From NCBI GenBank assembly GCA_036475545.1, contig JAZGAE010000042.1, forward strand, positions 1 to 32,000: a stretch of DNA of 32,000 nucleotides, given 5' to 3'. Shown in pieces: positions 16,791-25,731 of the stretch (position 1 is the first letter of the stretch; each line of letters opens with the position of its first letter). Source of the DNA: JAZGAE01 sp036475545 (GTDB taxonomy: Bacteria > Pseudomonadota > Alphaproteobacteria > DATDPM01). The notes under the pieces are model-generated. The model was not told the origin of the DNA. It was given only the letters and a program-made list of their open reading frames with translations, and ran no database searches. A program made the position numbers and the translations under genes.

Positions 16791-17414
16791 CTAATTTGAC
16801 CGCATCTCGCTGCGCAGTTGTTCGGTGAGCAGGCCGAGCTTCTTCTCCAGATACGTAAGGCGGCGGCACTGGAACCCCGCCTCCTCCTCGGCGTCGTCCA
16901 TGTTGCGGAAGTTCCACATGCGCGCGATCCGGATGTCGCGGCGGGCCTCCGTCGCGTCCTCGGGAAGCGCCGCCAGGGAAGTGTCGTTTTCCGCGACCGC
17001 CTCTTCAAGGATCTTCGCCTTGATAACGAAGTGGCCGATGCCCGTGATGATGATGCGGTAATAGCTGTTCATCTCCTCGAACATGCCGTGGAAGGCGAGC
17101 GCCAGGCTGGCGTCCCTGTCGGATCCGGTACCGGGGGCGAATTCGGAGATGGCCTCGCGCCCGTGCGCCGGATTGATTTCGGGGTTGGTCGCATACATGA
17201 CCAGTTCGCTGACGGCCTTGTCCTCTCGCCAGTCGCCGTCGGCCTTGGGCGGCGTGCCGCCCCAGGCGGTCTCGGCCGAAAGCGACTCGGCATAGGGCCG
17301 CTTGCACGGCCAGCCCTCGATCTCGTCCGCCCGCACCTGGGCCGCGCCGAACGCGATCGCGAGCGCCACCGCGAGTGTCAGCGTAAATTCTCGGATCGGG
17401 GTCAATCGCACCAT
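16791..17414 (-). CDS. Secreted protein of unknown function in PQQ dehydrogenase cluster
   Basis: A 207-residue protein with a clear Sec signal peptide (hydrophobic 11-25, likely cleavage after VRA, residue 29). I do not recognise the family. The mature part begins DEIEGWPCKRPYAESLS and is largely helical and charged, with only two cysteines that could form a disulfide (C37 near the start, one in FQCRRLTYLEKK near the end). There is no heme-binding CxxCH and no obvious metal site. ATG at 17412-17414 has GAGGAG at good spacing. It lies 167 bases upstream of the PQQ dehydrogenase on the same strand, so it may be part of the same periplasmic system, for example as a folding or substrate-binding partner. 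This is inference from position only. Confidence 0.8.
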   Translation of the reverse strand: MVRLTPIREFTLTLAVALAIAFGAAQVRADEIEGWPCKRPYAESLSAETAWGGTPPKADGDWREDKAVSELVMYATNPEINPAHGREAISEFAPGTGSDRDASLALAFHGMFEEMNSYYRIIITGIGHFVIKAKILEEAVAENDTSLAALPEDATEARRDIRIARMWNFRNMDDAEEEAGFQCRRLTYLEKKLGLLTEQLRSEMRSN

Positions 17415-17618
17415 ACCGGCTCCTCGTCTCAACCACTGGCCGCGCCCGCGCGGCGAAGCTCGTGAACGGCGATGATGGCGGAGGCCCGCGGGGCGAGTCA
17501 AACGCCGCGGGCCCTCAATCCATCGCGGCCGCTGGCCCGGCGGTGGTGATTTATCCGATCGGGCGGGGTATATGGATGCGCGGGCCGACCATGTGAGAAA
17601 CGACCAAGACCGAGTCAT

Positions 17619-18599
17619 ATGACCGTTCTCGTGACAGGAGTCGCCGGTTTCATCGGCGTCCACACCGCGATGGCCCTGCTGGCGCGGGGCGAACGCGTCG
17701 TAGGGGTGGACAACCTCAACGATTATTACGACGTGGCGCTCAAGCATTCCCGACTCGAGCAACTGGGGGACGCTGCGGAGTTCAGCTTCCACCGTCTCGA
17801 CGTCGCCGACCGCGAGGCGGTCGCCCGCCTCGTCCAGGAAAACCCGGACATCGACCGCGTGGTTCATCTCGCCGCCCAGGCCGGGGTCCGCTATTCCCTG
17901 GAGAATCCTTACGCCTACACCCACTCCAACGTGGAGGGGCAACTCGTGTTGCTGGAGTCGTGCCGCGCCCTTGGCCGTCTCCGGCACTTCGTGTACGCGA
18001 GTTCCTCCTCGGTATACGGCGGCAACAGGAAGCTCCCCTTTTCGGTCGAGGACAGGGTGGACAATCCCGTCTCCCTCTACGCGGCGACCAAGAAGGCGGC
18101 GGAAATGATCGCCCACTGCTACGGGCACATCTACCGCCAGCCGCTCACGGGACTCAGGTTCTTCACCGTGTACGGGCCCTGGGGGCGCCCCGACATGTCC
18201 GCCTACATCTTTACGCGCGCCATGCTGGCCGGCGAGCCGATCCGGGTCTTCAACCACGGCGACATGAAGCGCGACTTCACCTACATCGACGACATCATCG
18301 CCGGGGTGCTCGCCTGCCTCGATCGTCCCCCGCCGCTGGAAGGCGAGGGCCCGCCGCACCGGCTCTACAACCTGGGCAGTCACCGGCCGGAGCCGCTGAT
18401 GCGCTTCATCCGCGTGCTGGAAGAGGCGCTGGGCGTCAAGGCCGACCTATCGCTCGAGCCGATGCAGCCCGGGGACATGAAGGAGACCTATGCCGACATC
18501 GAATCGAGCCGCCGCGACTTCGGCTTCGAGCCCAACACCACCATCGACGAAGGGATTCCCAAGTTCGTCGCCTGGTACCGCGACTACCACGGCGTGTGA
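17619..18599 (+). CDS. NAD-dependent epimerase, UDP-glucuronate 4-epimerase type
   Basis: A 326-residue cytoplasmic short-chain dehydrogenase/reductase-type sugar-nucleotide epimerase. It has the NAD-binding motif TGVAGFIG (6-13), DNLNDYYDVALK (31-42) typical of UDP-glucuronate 4-epimerases, YASSSSVYGG (126-135) with the catalytic serine region, and the YxxxK pair Y154/K158. TVYGPWGRPDM and KRDFTYIDD also match this group. It converts UDP-glucuronate to UDP-galacturonate for surface polysaccharide in characterised homologues. ATG 17619 fits the motif position; TATATG (17569-17574) is a possible -10. No polysaccharide genes are adjacent. It converges with the acyl-CoA synthetase gene, 12 bases apart. 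Confidence 0.88.
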   Translation: MTVLVTGVAGFIGVHTAMALLARGERVVGVDNLNDYYDVALKHSRLEQLGDAAEFSFHRLDVADREAVARLVQENPDIDRVVHLAAQAGVRYSLENPYAYTHSNVEGQLVLLESCRALGRLRHFVYASSSSVYGGNRKLPFSVEDRVDNPVSLYAATKKAAEMIAHCYGHIYRQPLTGLRFFTVYGPWGRPDMSAYIFTRAMLAGEPIRVFNHGDMKRDFTYIDDIIAGVLACLDRPPPLEGEGPPHRLYNLGSHRPEPLMRFIRVLEEALGVKADLSLEPMQPGDMKETYADIESSRRDFGFEPNTTIDEGIPKFVAWYRDYHGV

Positions 18600-18611
18600 C
18601 GGGGCGGCCGG

Positions 18612-20456
18612 CTAGGTCCTGGCCCCGGCCCCGGCCCTGGCCCCGGCATAGAGCGCCTGCAGGGCCTCTGCGTAGGCAGCCTCGACCTTGTGGCGGCGAA
18701 CCTTGAGCGTCGGGGTGAGCTGTCCGTTCTCGATGGCGAAGGGCGTGTGCGCGACGACGAAGCGGCGCACGTGTTCGATCTGGGCCAGGCCCCGGTTGAC
18801 CCGGTCCACCGCTTCGGCCATTGCGTGCTTGAAGTCGGGATCGTCGGCCAGCGCCGCCGGGTCCGCCCGCTTGCCCCTGTCTTTCGCCCAGTGGCGCATG
18901 TAGTCCTGGTCGGGGACGATGACGGCCACCAGATACGGCCGGCGGTCGCCGTAGACCATGGCCTGGGCGACCTCGGGCTCGAGGGTCAGTTTGCCCTCGA
19001 TGCGGGCGGGCGAGACGTTGTCGCCGCCCGAACACACGATGATGTCCTTCTTGCGGTCGGTGATGGTGATGTACCCGTCGCCGTCCAATTCGCCGATGTC
19101 TCCGGTGTGGAGCCAGCCGTCGCGGATCACCGCCTCGGTGGCGGCGGCATCGCCCCAGTAGCCCTGCATGACGAGCTCGCCGCGCACGAGGATCTCGCCG
19201 TCGTCGGCGATCTTCACCTCGGCCCCCTTGACCGGCGGGCCCACGGTGCCCAGCCGGTTGTCGGAGACGAGATTGCAGCTCACCACGGGGGCCGCCTCGG
19301 TCTGGCCGTAGCCCTGCAGGAGCCGCACGCCTAAGGCCGTGAAGAACAGCCCGATTTCGTAAGATAACGGCGCGCCGCCGGAGATGAAGGCCTTGAGCCG
19401 CCCGCCGAAGCGCGCGCGCACCTTGCGGCGCACCAGCAGGTCCAGGGCCTTGTTGGCTAAGCGCTCTCTTAAGCTCAGGCTTTCGGGCGCCTCGTAGGCG
19501 CGCCGGCCGAGCTCCACCGCCTTCAGGAACAATCTTTTCGTGAGCCCGCCGCGGCGTTCCAGGTCGCGCAGGATGCGCCGGTGCATGGTCTCATAGAGCC
19601 GCGGCACCGCCGTCATGAGAGTGGGGCGGGCCTCGGCCATGTTGTGGACCAGCGCCTCCGCGCCCTCGGCGTAATAGATCTGCGCGCCGATGGAAAGCGG
19701 AAGGAACTGGCCGGCGGTGTGCTCGTATGAGTGCGAGAGCGGCAGGAAGGACAGGAACACCTCGTCCTCGAGGCCCATCTCGGCGAGCAGGTGGTACGTG
19801 CCCATGCAATTGCTGAGGATCGCGCCGTGGCTGAGCATCACGCCCTTGGGCGCGCCTCCGGTGCCCGAGGTGTAGATGAGACAGGCGATGTCTCCGCGCC
19901 GCACCCGGGACGCCCAGGCCGCGACATCGCCCGGGCCCGCCGCGCCCTCTTGCAAGATCTCCTCCCAGCCGGCCGCGCGCACGCCAATGCCTGGGGCCGG
20001 CTCCGGCGGGTCCATGGCGATGACCAGCTCGCAGCCCCCCTCGCTCTGGGCGGCCGCAAGCACTCGTTCCGTGAGCGCGCGGGTCGATACGATCGCCGCG
20101 CGGGCGCCGCAGTTCGCAAGCACGTGACGGTGGTCGCTCGGCGTGTTGGTGACGTAGGCGGGAACCGTGATGCAGCCCGCGGCCATGATGGCGAGGTCCG
20201 CGATCAACCATTCCGGGCGGTTCTCGGAGACGAGCACGACCCGGTCCCCGGGATCGAGGCCGGCCGCGCGCAGCCCCCGCGCCAGCGCGCATACCCGCTC
20301 CCTCACCTCGCGCCAGGTCTGCGACCGGTAGCGCCCGTCGCGCTTCGCCCAAAGGAGCGGCTTCTCTTGCAAACGCTCCGCCTGGTCGAAGAACATGGCC
20401 GTGAGAGTGGGCCAGGTCTCGAAGCGGCTTGCCTTGGTGTCGAGCTTTTCCGCCAT
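18612..20456 (-). CDS. Long-chain acyl-CoA synthetase (AMP-forming)
   Basis: A 614-residue adenylate-forming enzyme that activates long-chain fatty acids to acyl-CoA with ATP. Motifs in order are the phosphate loop YTSGTGGAPKG (195-205), LLQGYGQTEAAPVVS, GDIGELDGDGYITITDRKKD and a C-terminal lysine-containing PTLKVRR. The length of about 600 fits the FadD15-like branch rather than the 560-residue E. coli FadD. The start at ATG 20456 gives MAEKLDTKAS; upstream in-frame translation is not conserved. The AAGGGGG before it is very close to the ATG. It is divergent from the oligoendopeptidase gene. The substrate chain length is not determinable here. Confidence 0.9.
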   Translation of the reverse strand: MAEKLDTKASRFETWPTLTAMFFDQAERLQEKPLLWAKRDGRYRSQTWREVRERVCALARGLRAAGLDPGDRVVLVSENRPEWLIADLAIMAAGCITVPAYVTNTPSDHRHVLANCGARAAIVSTRALTERVLAAAQSEGGCELVIAMDPPEPAPGIGVRAAGWEEILQEGAAGPGDVAAWASRVRRGDIACLIYTSGTGGAPKGVMLSHGAILSNCMGTYHLLAEMGLEDEVFLSFLPLSHSYEHTAGQFLPLSIGAQIYYAEGAEALVHNMAEARPTLMTAVPRLYETMHRRILRDLERRGGLTKRLFLKAVELGRRAYEAPESLSLRERLANKALDLLVRRKVRARFGGRLKAFISGGAPLSYEIGLFFTALGVRLLQGYGQTEAAPVVSCNLVSDNRLGTVGPPVKGAEVKIADDGEILVRGELVMQGYWGDAAATEAVIRDGWLHTGDIGELDGDGYITITDRKKDIIVCSGGDNVSPARIEGKLTLEPEVAQAMVYGDRRPYLVAVIVPDQDYMRHWAKDRGKRADPAALADDPDFKHAMAEAVDRVNRGLAQIEHVRRFVVAHTPFAIENGQLTPTLKVRRHKVEAAYAEALQALYAGARAGAGART

Positions 20457-20555
20457 CCCCCTTGCCGGGCTGTCGAATCGGGCTGGCGCCGAGCCGGCCT
20501 GGCGCCCCCGGCCGCCCATGCAGCCTGCTATGTTGCTGCCCTGGCGTGGTGACGC

Positions 20556-20584
20556 TTGGCTCGCCGCCAATGGAGAAGTATATC
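20556..20584 (+). promoter_or_regulatory. Promoter candidate for pepF
   Basis: TTGGCT (20556-20561), a 17-base spacer and TATATC (20579-20584). Predicted start is near 20591, about 18 bases before the ATG. It lies in the divergent region with the acyl-CoA synthetase. Confidence 0.45.
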
Positions 20585-20608
20585 GCTTGCGTTTTCAAGG
20601 AGTATGTC

Positions 20609-22411
20609 ATGACCGAAACCGCGGCGGCGAATGGGTCCCGCTCGGGGCGGGTGGGCGAGCTTCCCGAGTGGGAGCTCGGCGATCTCTATCCGGCGATGGA
20701 CTCGGCGGAACTCAAGGCCGACCTCGAAGCGGCCCGGACCGCGGCCACGGCCTTCGAAGAGCGCTATGAAGGCCGGATCAAGGACCTCGACGGCCCCGCG
20801 CTAGGCAAGGCGATCGGCGAGTACGAGCGGATCGAGGAGCGCCTCGCGCGCGTCTCCAGCTACGCCCAGCTCGTGTTCGCCGGCGACATGAACGATCCCG
20901 CCATCGCCCGCTTCTATCAGACCATGCAGGAGCGGGTGACGGACGTTTCCACCCATGTCCTGTTCTTCACGCTCGAGCTCAACCGTCTCGACGACGACCG
21001 GCTGGAAGAGATGATGACGGCGCCGGAGGCGGCCCGCTACCGGCCCTGGGTCCGGGACGTGCGGGTGTTTCGGCCGCACCAGCTTTCCGATGACCTCGAA
21101 AAAATGTTGCATGAGAAACACGTTGCCGCCGCCGCCGCCTGGGCGCGGCTGTTCGACGAGACGCTGGTGGGGCTGCGCTTTGCCGTGGACGGAAAAGAGC
21201 TCACCGAGACCGAGGTCCTGCACCTGCTGGTGGACAAGGACGGGGCCACGCGGCGCAAGGCGGCCGAAGCGCTGGGCCGGGTGCTGGGCGAGAACATCCG
21301 CACCTTCGCGCTGATCACCAACACGTTGGCCAAGGACAAGGAGATCGAGGACAGGTGGCGCCACTATGCGGCCCCGGAATCGGCCCGCAACTTGAGCAAC
21401 CACGTCGAGGACGAAGTGGTCGAGGCCCTGGCCTCGGCGGTGCGCCGCGCCTACCCCCGGCTCTCGCACCGCTATTACGCCGTCAAGGCGCGCTGGTTCG
21501 GCGTCGATCAACTGGACTATTGGGACCGCAACGCGCCGCTCCCCGAGGCCGAGGATCGGATCATCCCCTGGGCGGAGGCGAAGACCAAGGTCCTCGATGC
21601 CTACGCCGCCTTCTCTGGGCGCATGGCGGACGTGGGCCGGCGCTTCTTCGAGCGGCCCTGGATCGACGCCGGGCCCAGGCCGGGAAAGGCCTCGGGGGCC
21701 TTCTCCCACTCCACGGTGCCGTCGGTGCATCCCTATATCCTGCTCAACTACCAAGGCAGGATTCGCGACGTCATGACGCTGGCCCACGAGCTCGGCCACG
21801 GGGTGCATCAGGTCCTGGCGGCGCCCAAGGGCCACCTCATGGCCGACACGCCGCTCACATTGGCCGAGACCGCGAGCGTCTTCGGCGAGATGCTCACCTT
21901 CCGCGCGCTGCTGGAGGCGGAAACGGACCCCACCCGCCGGCGGGTGATGCTGGCCACCAAGGTCGAGGACATGCTGAACACCGTGGTGCGCCAGGTCGCG
22001 ATGTTCGAGTTCGAGCGGCGCCTCCACCGGGAGCGGCGCGAGGCGGAGCTCACCGCCGAGCACATCGGCGAGATCTGGCTCGAGACCCAGCGGGAAAGCC
22101 TCGGCCCGGCCCTGCGCCTGGGCGGTGGCTACCGCCACTTCTGGGCCTACATCCCGCACTTCGTTCACTCGCCCTTCTACGTCTATGCCTACGCTTTCGG
22201 CGACTGCCTGGTGAACTCGCTGTACGCCGTCTACCAGGAGGGTCTCGAAGGCTTCGCCGAGAAATATCTGGACATGCTGGAGGCCGGCGGGACGCTCAGA
22301 CACCGGGAACTGCTGGCCCCCTTCGGGCTCGACGCGTCCGCCCCCGCCTTCTGGGACAAGGGACTCGACATCATCGCCGGCTTCATCGACGAGCTGGAGG
22401 CGCTCGCCTGA
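20609..22411 (+). CDS. pepF: Oligoendopeptidase F-type M3 peptidase
   Basis: A 600-residue cytoplasmic zinc metallopeptidase of the M3B (PepF) family, which cuts short peptides. The zinc motif HELGH is at 393-397, followed by LTLAETASVFGEM with the third-ligand glutamate. The long N-terminal part (1-350) is the helical substrate-chamber region. Length matches the family (about 600). ATG 20609 is selected because AAGGAG (20597-20602) lies 6 bases upstream; longer in-frame forms are not conserved. It is monocistronic, and the next gene, pntAA, has its own promoter candidate. Confidence 0.92.
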   Translation: MTETAAANGSRSGRVGELPEWELGDLYPAMDSAELKADLEAARTAATAFEERYEGRIKDLDGPALGKAIGEYERIEERLARVSSYAQLVFAGDMNDPAIARFYQTMQERVTDVSTHVLFFTLELNRLDDDRLEEMMTAPEAARYRPWVRDVRVFRPHQLSDDLEKMLHEKHVAAAAAWARLFDETLVGLRFAVDGKELTETEVLHLLVDKDGATRRKAAEALGRVLGENIRTFALITNTLAKDKEIEDRWRHYAAPESARNLSNHVEDEVVEALASAVRRAYPRLSHRYYAVKARWFGVDQLDYWDRNAPLPEAEDRIIPWAEAKTKVLDAYAAFSGRMADVGRRFFERPWIDAGPRPGKASGAFSHSTVPSVHPYILLNYQGRIRDVMTLAHELGHGVHQVLAAPKGHLMADTPLTLAETASVFGEMLTFRALLEAETDPTRRRVMLATKVEDMLNTVVRQVAMFEFERRLHRERREAELTAEHIGEIWLETQRESLGPALRLGGGYRHFWAYIPHFVHSPFYVYAYAFGDCLVNSLYAVYQEGLEGFAEKYLDMLEAGGTLRHRELLAPFGLDASAPAFWDKGLDIIAGFIDELEALA

Positions 22412-22544
22412 ATCCCCAACCGGAACGCCCAACGTGCGGCCGGGCCGGCGCCTCCGCGAGACCGGACAAGTGGCGCCCGGCGCCGACGCCTACGGCCGGC
22501 ATATTCGCCCCTTTTCCTCGGAACGACCGCGACAATCCGTCCTC

Positions 22545-22573
22545 TTGGCAAACCTCGCGAGACCGGGCATAGT
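22545..22573 (+). promoter_or_regulatory. Promoter candidate for the pnt operon
   Basis: TTGGCA (22545-22550), a 17-base spacer and CATAGT (22568-22573). Predicted start is near 22580. A run of eight G (22582-22589) immediately follows in the first transcribed bases. Confidence 0.5.
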
Positions 22574-22653
22574 CCGTGCCCGGGGGGGGATTCTGCGCGT
22601 CGCCAGCGCGCTCGGTGCTGGCACGGACGACCGGTCGAGGGACCTGATTCAAC

Positions 22654-23814
22654 ATGAAGATTGCTATACCGAGGGAACGGCGCCCTTACGAGGCGCGCGT
22701 CGCGGCGACGCCGGAGTCGGTGAAGAAACTCATCGGCCTCGGCGCGGAGGTCATCGTCGAGAAGGACGCCGGCGCTGGTGCGGCGATCCCGGATCGAGCC
22801 TTCGAGGAGGCCGGCGCGACCATCGCCGCGGATGCCGCGGCGGCGATCGGGGACGCCGACATCGTGTTCAAGGTTCAGCGCCCCATGACCGAGGGCGAGG
22901 GCGGGCCGGACGAAGTCGCCCTGATGAAGAAGGGGGGCATCCTGATCGGCTTGCTCGCGCCACTTGCAGACAGGGCCCAGGTGCAGACCTATGCCGAGCG
23001 CGGCGTCATCGCCTTCTCCCTGGAGCTTCTTCCCCGCATCACCCGTGCGCAGGCCATGGATGCGCTGTCGTCCCAGAGCAACCTCGTCGGCTACAAGGCG
23101 GTGGTGGATGCCGCCTCGGAGTTCGGCCGGGCCTTTCCCATGATGATGACGGCGGCGGGGACCGTGGCGCCGGCGCGGGTCGTCGTCCTCGGGGCCGGGG
23201 TGGCCGGTCTTCAGGCCATTGCCACGGCCCGGCGGCTCGGCGCCATCGTTTCCGCCTTCGACGTGCGCCCCGGCGTCAAGGAAGAGGTCGAGAGCCTGGG
23301 CGCCAAGTTCATCGAGGTGGAGATGCCGGAAGCGGAGTCGGGAGAGGCCGCGGGCGGCTATGCCCGCGAGATGAGCGAGGAGTACAAGCGCCGGCAGACC
23401 GAGACAATCCACGAGACGCTGAAGAAGCAAGACATCGCCATCTGCACGGCATTGATTCCCGGAAAGCCCGCGCCGGTCCTCATCACCGAAGAGATGGTGA
23501 AGGACATGAAGCCGGGAGCGGTCATCGTCGACCTCGCGGTCGAGCAGGGCGGCAACTGCCCGCTCTCCGAGTTCGGCAAAGTGGTGACCAGGCACGGGGT
23601 CAAGATCATGGGCCACGCCAATGTCCCGAGCCGCATCGCGACCGACGCCAGCGCGCTTTATGCCCGCAATCTCCTCACCTTCCTCTCCCTTCTGATCGAC
23701 GAGGAAAGCAAGCAGATCAAGATCGATTGGGAGGACGAGATCGTTCAAGCGACGTGCCTCACCCGTGACGGCGCCGTCGTCAACCCGGCACTTACCGGCG
23801 GAGGAAACGCGTAA
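22654..23814 (+). CDS. pntAA: NAD(P) transhydrogenase subunit alpha part 1 (PntAA)
   Basis: A 386-residue NAD(H)-binding domain I of the proton-translocating transhydrogenase, which makes NADPH from NADH using the proton gradient. It starts MKIAIPRERRPYEARVAATP, contains the NAD Rossmann motif GAGVAGLQAIATARRLGA and ends shortly after CLTRDGAVVN. In E. coli this domain is fused to the membrane part; here, as in Rhodospirillum, it is a separate soluble protein. GAGGGA (22637-22642) lies 11 bases upstream of the ATG, rather far. Its stop codon TAA shares one base with the next ATG, so translation is coupled. First gene of the three-gene pnt operon. Confidence 0.94.
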   Translation: MKIAIPRERRPYEARVAATPESVKKLIGLGAEVIVEKDAGAGAAIPDRAFEEAGATIAADAAAAIGDADIVFKVQRPMTEGEGGPDEVALMKKGGILIGLLAPLADRAQVQTYAERGVIAFSLELLPRITRAQAMDALSSQSNLVGYKAVVDAASEFGRAFPMMMTAAGTVAPARVVVLGAGVAGLQAIATARRLGAIVSAFDVRPGVKEEVESLGAKFIEVEMPEAESGEAAGGYAREMSEEYKRRQTETIHETLKKQDIAICTALIPGKPAPVLITEEMVKDMKPGAVIVDLAVEQGGNCPLSEFGKVVTRHGVKIMGHANVPSRIATDASALYARNLLTFLSLLIDEESKQIKIDWEDEIVQATCLTRDGAVVNPALTGGGNA

Positions 23815-24224
23815 TGGAACCTTCCGAGATCGCCAACGGGGCCGCGAGGGCCGTGGGCGACGCCTCATCGCTCGTCCATGATGGAGCGGGCCTCGCCGAC
23901 AAGGCGGACCAGGTCGTCATCCAAGTCGGCCAGGCGGTCGGCCTCGACCCCTTCATGATCGGGCTGACGGTCTTCGTACTGGCCGTGGTCGTGGGCTACT
24001 ACGTGATCTGGGGCGTGACCCCGGCGCTGCATTCGCCCCTGATGTCGGTGACCAACGCCATTTCCTCGGTGATCATCGTCGGCGCGCTGATCGCGGCGGG
24101 ACCGCTGGAGGTCCACTTTTCCAAGGTCATGGGACTTCTCGCGGTGACGCTCGCCTCCGTCAACATCTTCGGCGGCTTCATCGTGACGCAGCGCATGCTG
24201 CGGATGTTCAGGAAGGCCAAGTAG
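23814..24224 (+). CDS. pntAB: NAD(P) transhydrogenase subunit alpha part 2 (PntAB)
   Basis: A 136-residue membrane subunit contributing to the proton channel (domain II) of transhydrogenase. A soluble N-terminus of about 45 residues precedes three to four membrane helices: PFMIGLTVFVLAVVVGYYVI, a segment around SSVIIVGALIAAG, and the GLLAVTLASVNIFGGFIVT helix. The SVTNAISSVIIVGAL stretch is conserved in the family. It overlaps pntAA by one base and precedes pntB by 13 bases. Confidence 0.93.
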   Translation: MEPSEIANGAARAVGDASSLVHDGAGLADKADQVVIQVGQAVGLDPFMIGLTVFVLAVVVGYYVIWGVTPALHSPLMSVTNAISSVIIVGALIAAGPLEVHFSKVMGLLAVTLASVNIFGGFIVTQRMLRMFRKAK

Positions 24225-24237
24225 GCGGGGGATACTC

Positions 24238-25626
24238 GTGTCTGCGAATGTAGCCGCTTTCGCCTATCTGATCTCCGCCATCTGCTTCATCCTGGCGCTG
24301 AGGGGCCTGTCCTCGCCCGAGTCGGCGCGGCCCGGGAACCTGTTCGGCATCGCGGGCATGGTCATCGCCGTGGCGACCACGCTCCTCATGCCGGACGTGC
24401 TGAGCTACGGCACGATCCTGGCGGGCGTCCTCATCGGCGGCTCGATCGGCACCGTCATCGCGCTCAGGATCCAGATGACGGCCTTGCCGCAACTGATCGC
24501 GGCCTTCCACAGCCTGGTGGGCGTCGCCGCCGTTTTCGTCGCCGCGGCCGCGCTCTACGCGCCCGAGGCCTACGGCATCGGGGTCGCGGGCAATATCAGA
24601 GTCGTGAGCCTGATCGAGATGAGCCTGGGCACCGCCATCGGCGCCGTCACCTTCACGGGCTCGATCGTGGCCTTCACCAAGCTCCAGGGTCTGGTCAGCG
24701 GCGCGCCGCTGGTCTTTCCCGGCCAGCATTGGCTCAACCTCGCCCTCGGCATCGCGCTGGTCGGGCTCGGCGCCTACTTCGCCCTCACCGAGTCTTACGC
24801 CGCCTTCTGGCTGCTGACGCTGCTCGCGTTCGTGATCGGGGTGCTGATCATCGTGCCCATCGGCGGAGCGGACATGCCGGTGGTGGTGTCGATGCTCAAC
24901 TCCTATTCCGGTTGGGCGGCCTGCGGCATCGGGTTTACGCTTGAGAACAACCTCCTCATCATCACCGGATCGCTGGTGGGCTCCTCCGGCGCGATCCTCA
25001 GCTACATCATGTGCCGGGGCATGAACCGGTCCTTCTTCAACGTCATTCTCGGCGGCTTCGGCACCGAGGGCAGCGCCGTGGTGGCTGGGGCCGGGGAACG
25101 ACCGGTCAAGGCGGGCAGCGCCGAGGACGCCGCCTTCATCCTCAAGAACTCGGGCTCGGTCATCGTCGTCCCCGGCTACGGCCTAGCCGTGGCCCAGGCC
25201 CAGCACGCGCTGCGCGAGATGGCGGACCTCCTCATGCACGAGGGCGTGACGGTCCGCTACGCCGTTCACCCGGTTGCGGGCCGCATGCCGGGGCACATGA
25301 ACGTGCTCTTGGCCGAGGCGAACGTGCCCTATGACGAGGTGTTCGAGCTCGACGATATCAACCGGGATTTCCCCACCACCGACGTGGCTGTCGTCATCGG
25401 CGCCAACGACATCACCAATCCGGCGGCGAAGACCGATCCTACGAGCCCCATCTACGGCATGCCGATCCTGGACGTGGGGCGGGCCGGCACGGTCCTGTTC
25501 ATAAAGCGGTCGCTCGCCACCGGCTACGCCGGCATCGACAATGACCTCTTCTACCGCGACAAAACCATGATGCTGTTCGGCGACGCCAAGAAGATGTTGG
25601 AGGGGATCATCAAGGCCCTGGGCTGA
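24238..25626 (+). CDS. pntB: NAD(P) transhydrogenase subunit beta (PntB)
   Basis: A 462-residue membrane subunit with the rest of the proton channel and the NADP(H)-binding domain III. About eight to nine hydrophobic helices occupy the first 270 residues. The C-terminal soluble domain has GYGLAVAQAQHALREM, AGRMPGHMNVLLAEA, NRDFPTTDVAVVIGANDITN and KRSLATGYAGIDNDLFY, all NADP-site motifs. GTG 24238 has GCGGGGGA upstream and gives the family N-terminus. Last gene of the pnt operon, ending at a bidirectional terminator shared with rpsU. Confidence 0.94.
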   Translation: MSANVAAFAYLISAICFILALRGLSSPESARPGNLFGIAGMVIAVATTLLMPDVLSYGTILAGVLIGGSIGTVIALRIQMTALPQLIAAFHSLVGVAAVFVAAAALYAPEAYGIGVAGNIRVVSLIEMSLGTAIGAVTFTGSIVAFTKLQGLVSGAPLVFPGQHWLNLALGIALVGLGAYFALTESYAAFWLLTLLAFVIGVLIIVPIGGADMPVVVSMLNSYSGWAACGIGFTLENNLLIITGSLVGSSGAILSYIMCRGMNRSFFNVILGGFGTEGSAVVAGAGERPVKAGSAEDAAFILKNSGSVIVVPGYGLAVAQAQHALREMADLLMHEGVTVRYAVHPVAGRMPGHMNVLLAEANVPYDEVFELDDINRDFPTTDVAVVIGANDITNPAAKTDPTSPIYGMPILDVGRAGTVLFIKRSLATGYAGIDNDLFYRDKTMMLFGDAKKMLEGIIKALG

Positions 25627-25660
25627 GCGGCGCCGGGCCGGAGGTTGAAAGGCGGGGCGT

Positions 25661-25697
25661 TAAAAAAGCCGCGCCCTGAACGACAGGGCCGGCTTTT
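25661..25697. terminator. Bidirectional terminator between pntB and rpsU
   Basis: Stem GCCG-CG-CCCTG (25668-25678), loop AACGA, CAGGG-C-CGGC (25684-25693), followed on the plus strand by TTTT (25694-25697). On the minus strand it is followed by TTTTTT (from the A-run before 25668). It can end both the plus-strand pnt operon and the minus-strand rpsU, whose stop codon is about 40 bases away. Confidence 0.75.
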
Positions 25698-25731
25698 CCA
25701 ACGCCCGGACGACGCGCCGTCGGGCGGGCGG

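Noticed and set aside
16791..18383. A 530-codon minus-strand frame continuing upstream of the secreted protein
   Set aside because: The upstream part is antisense to the epimerase; the clean signal peptide and ribosome binding site at 17414 mark the true start.
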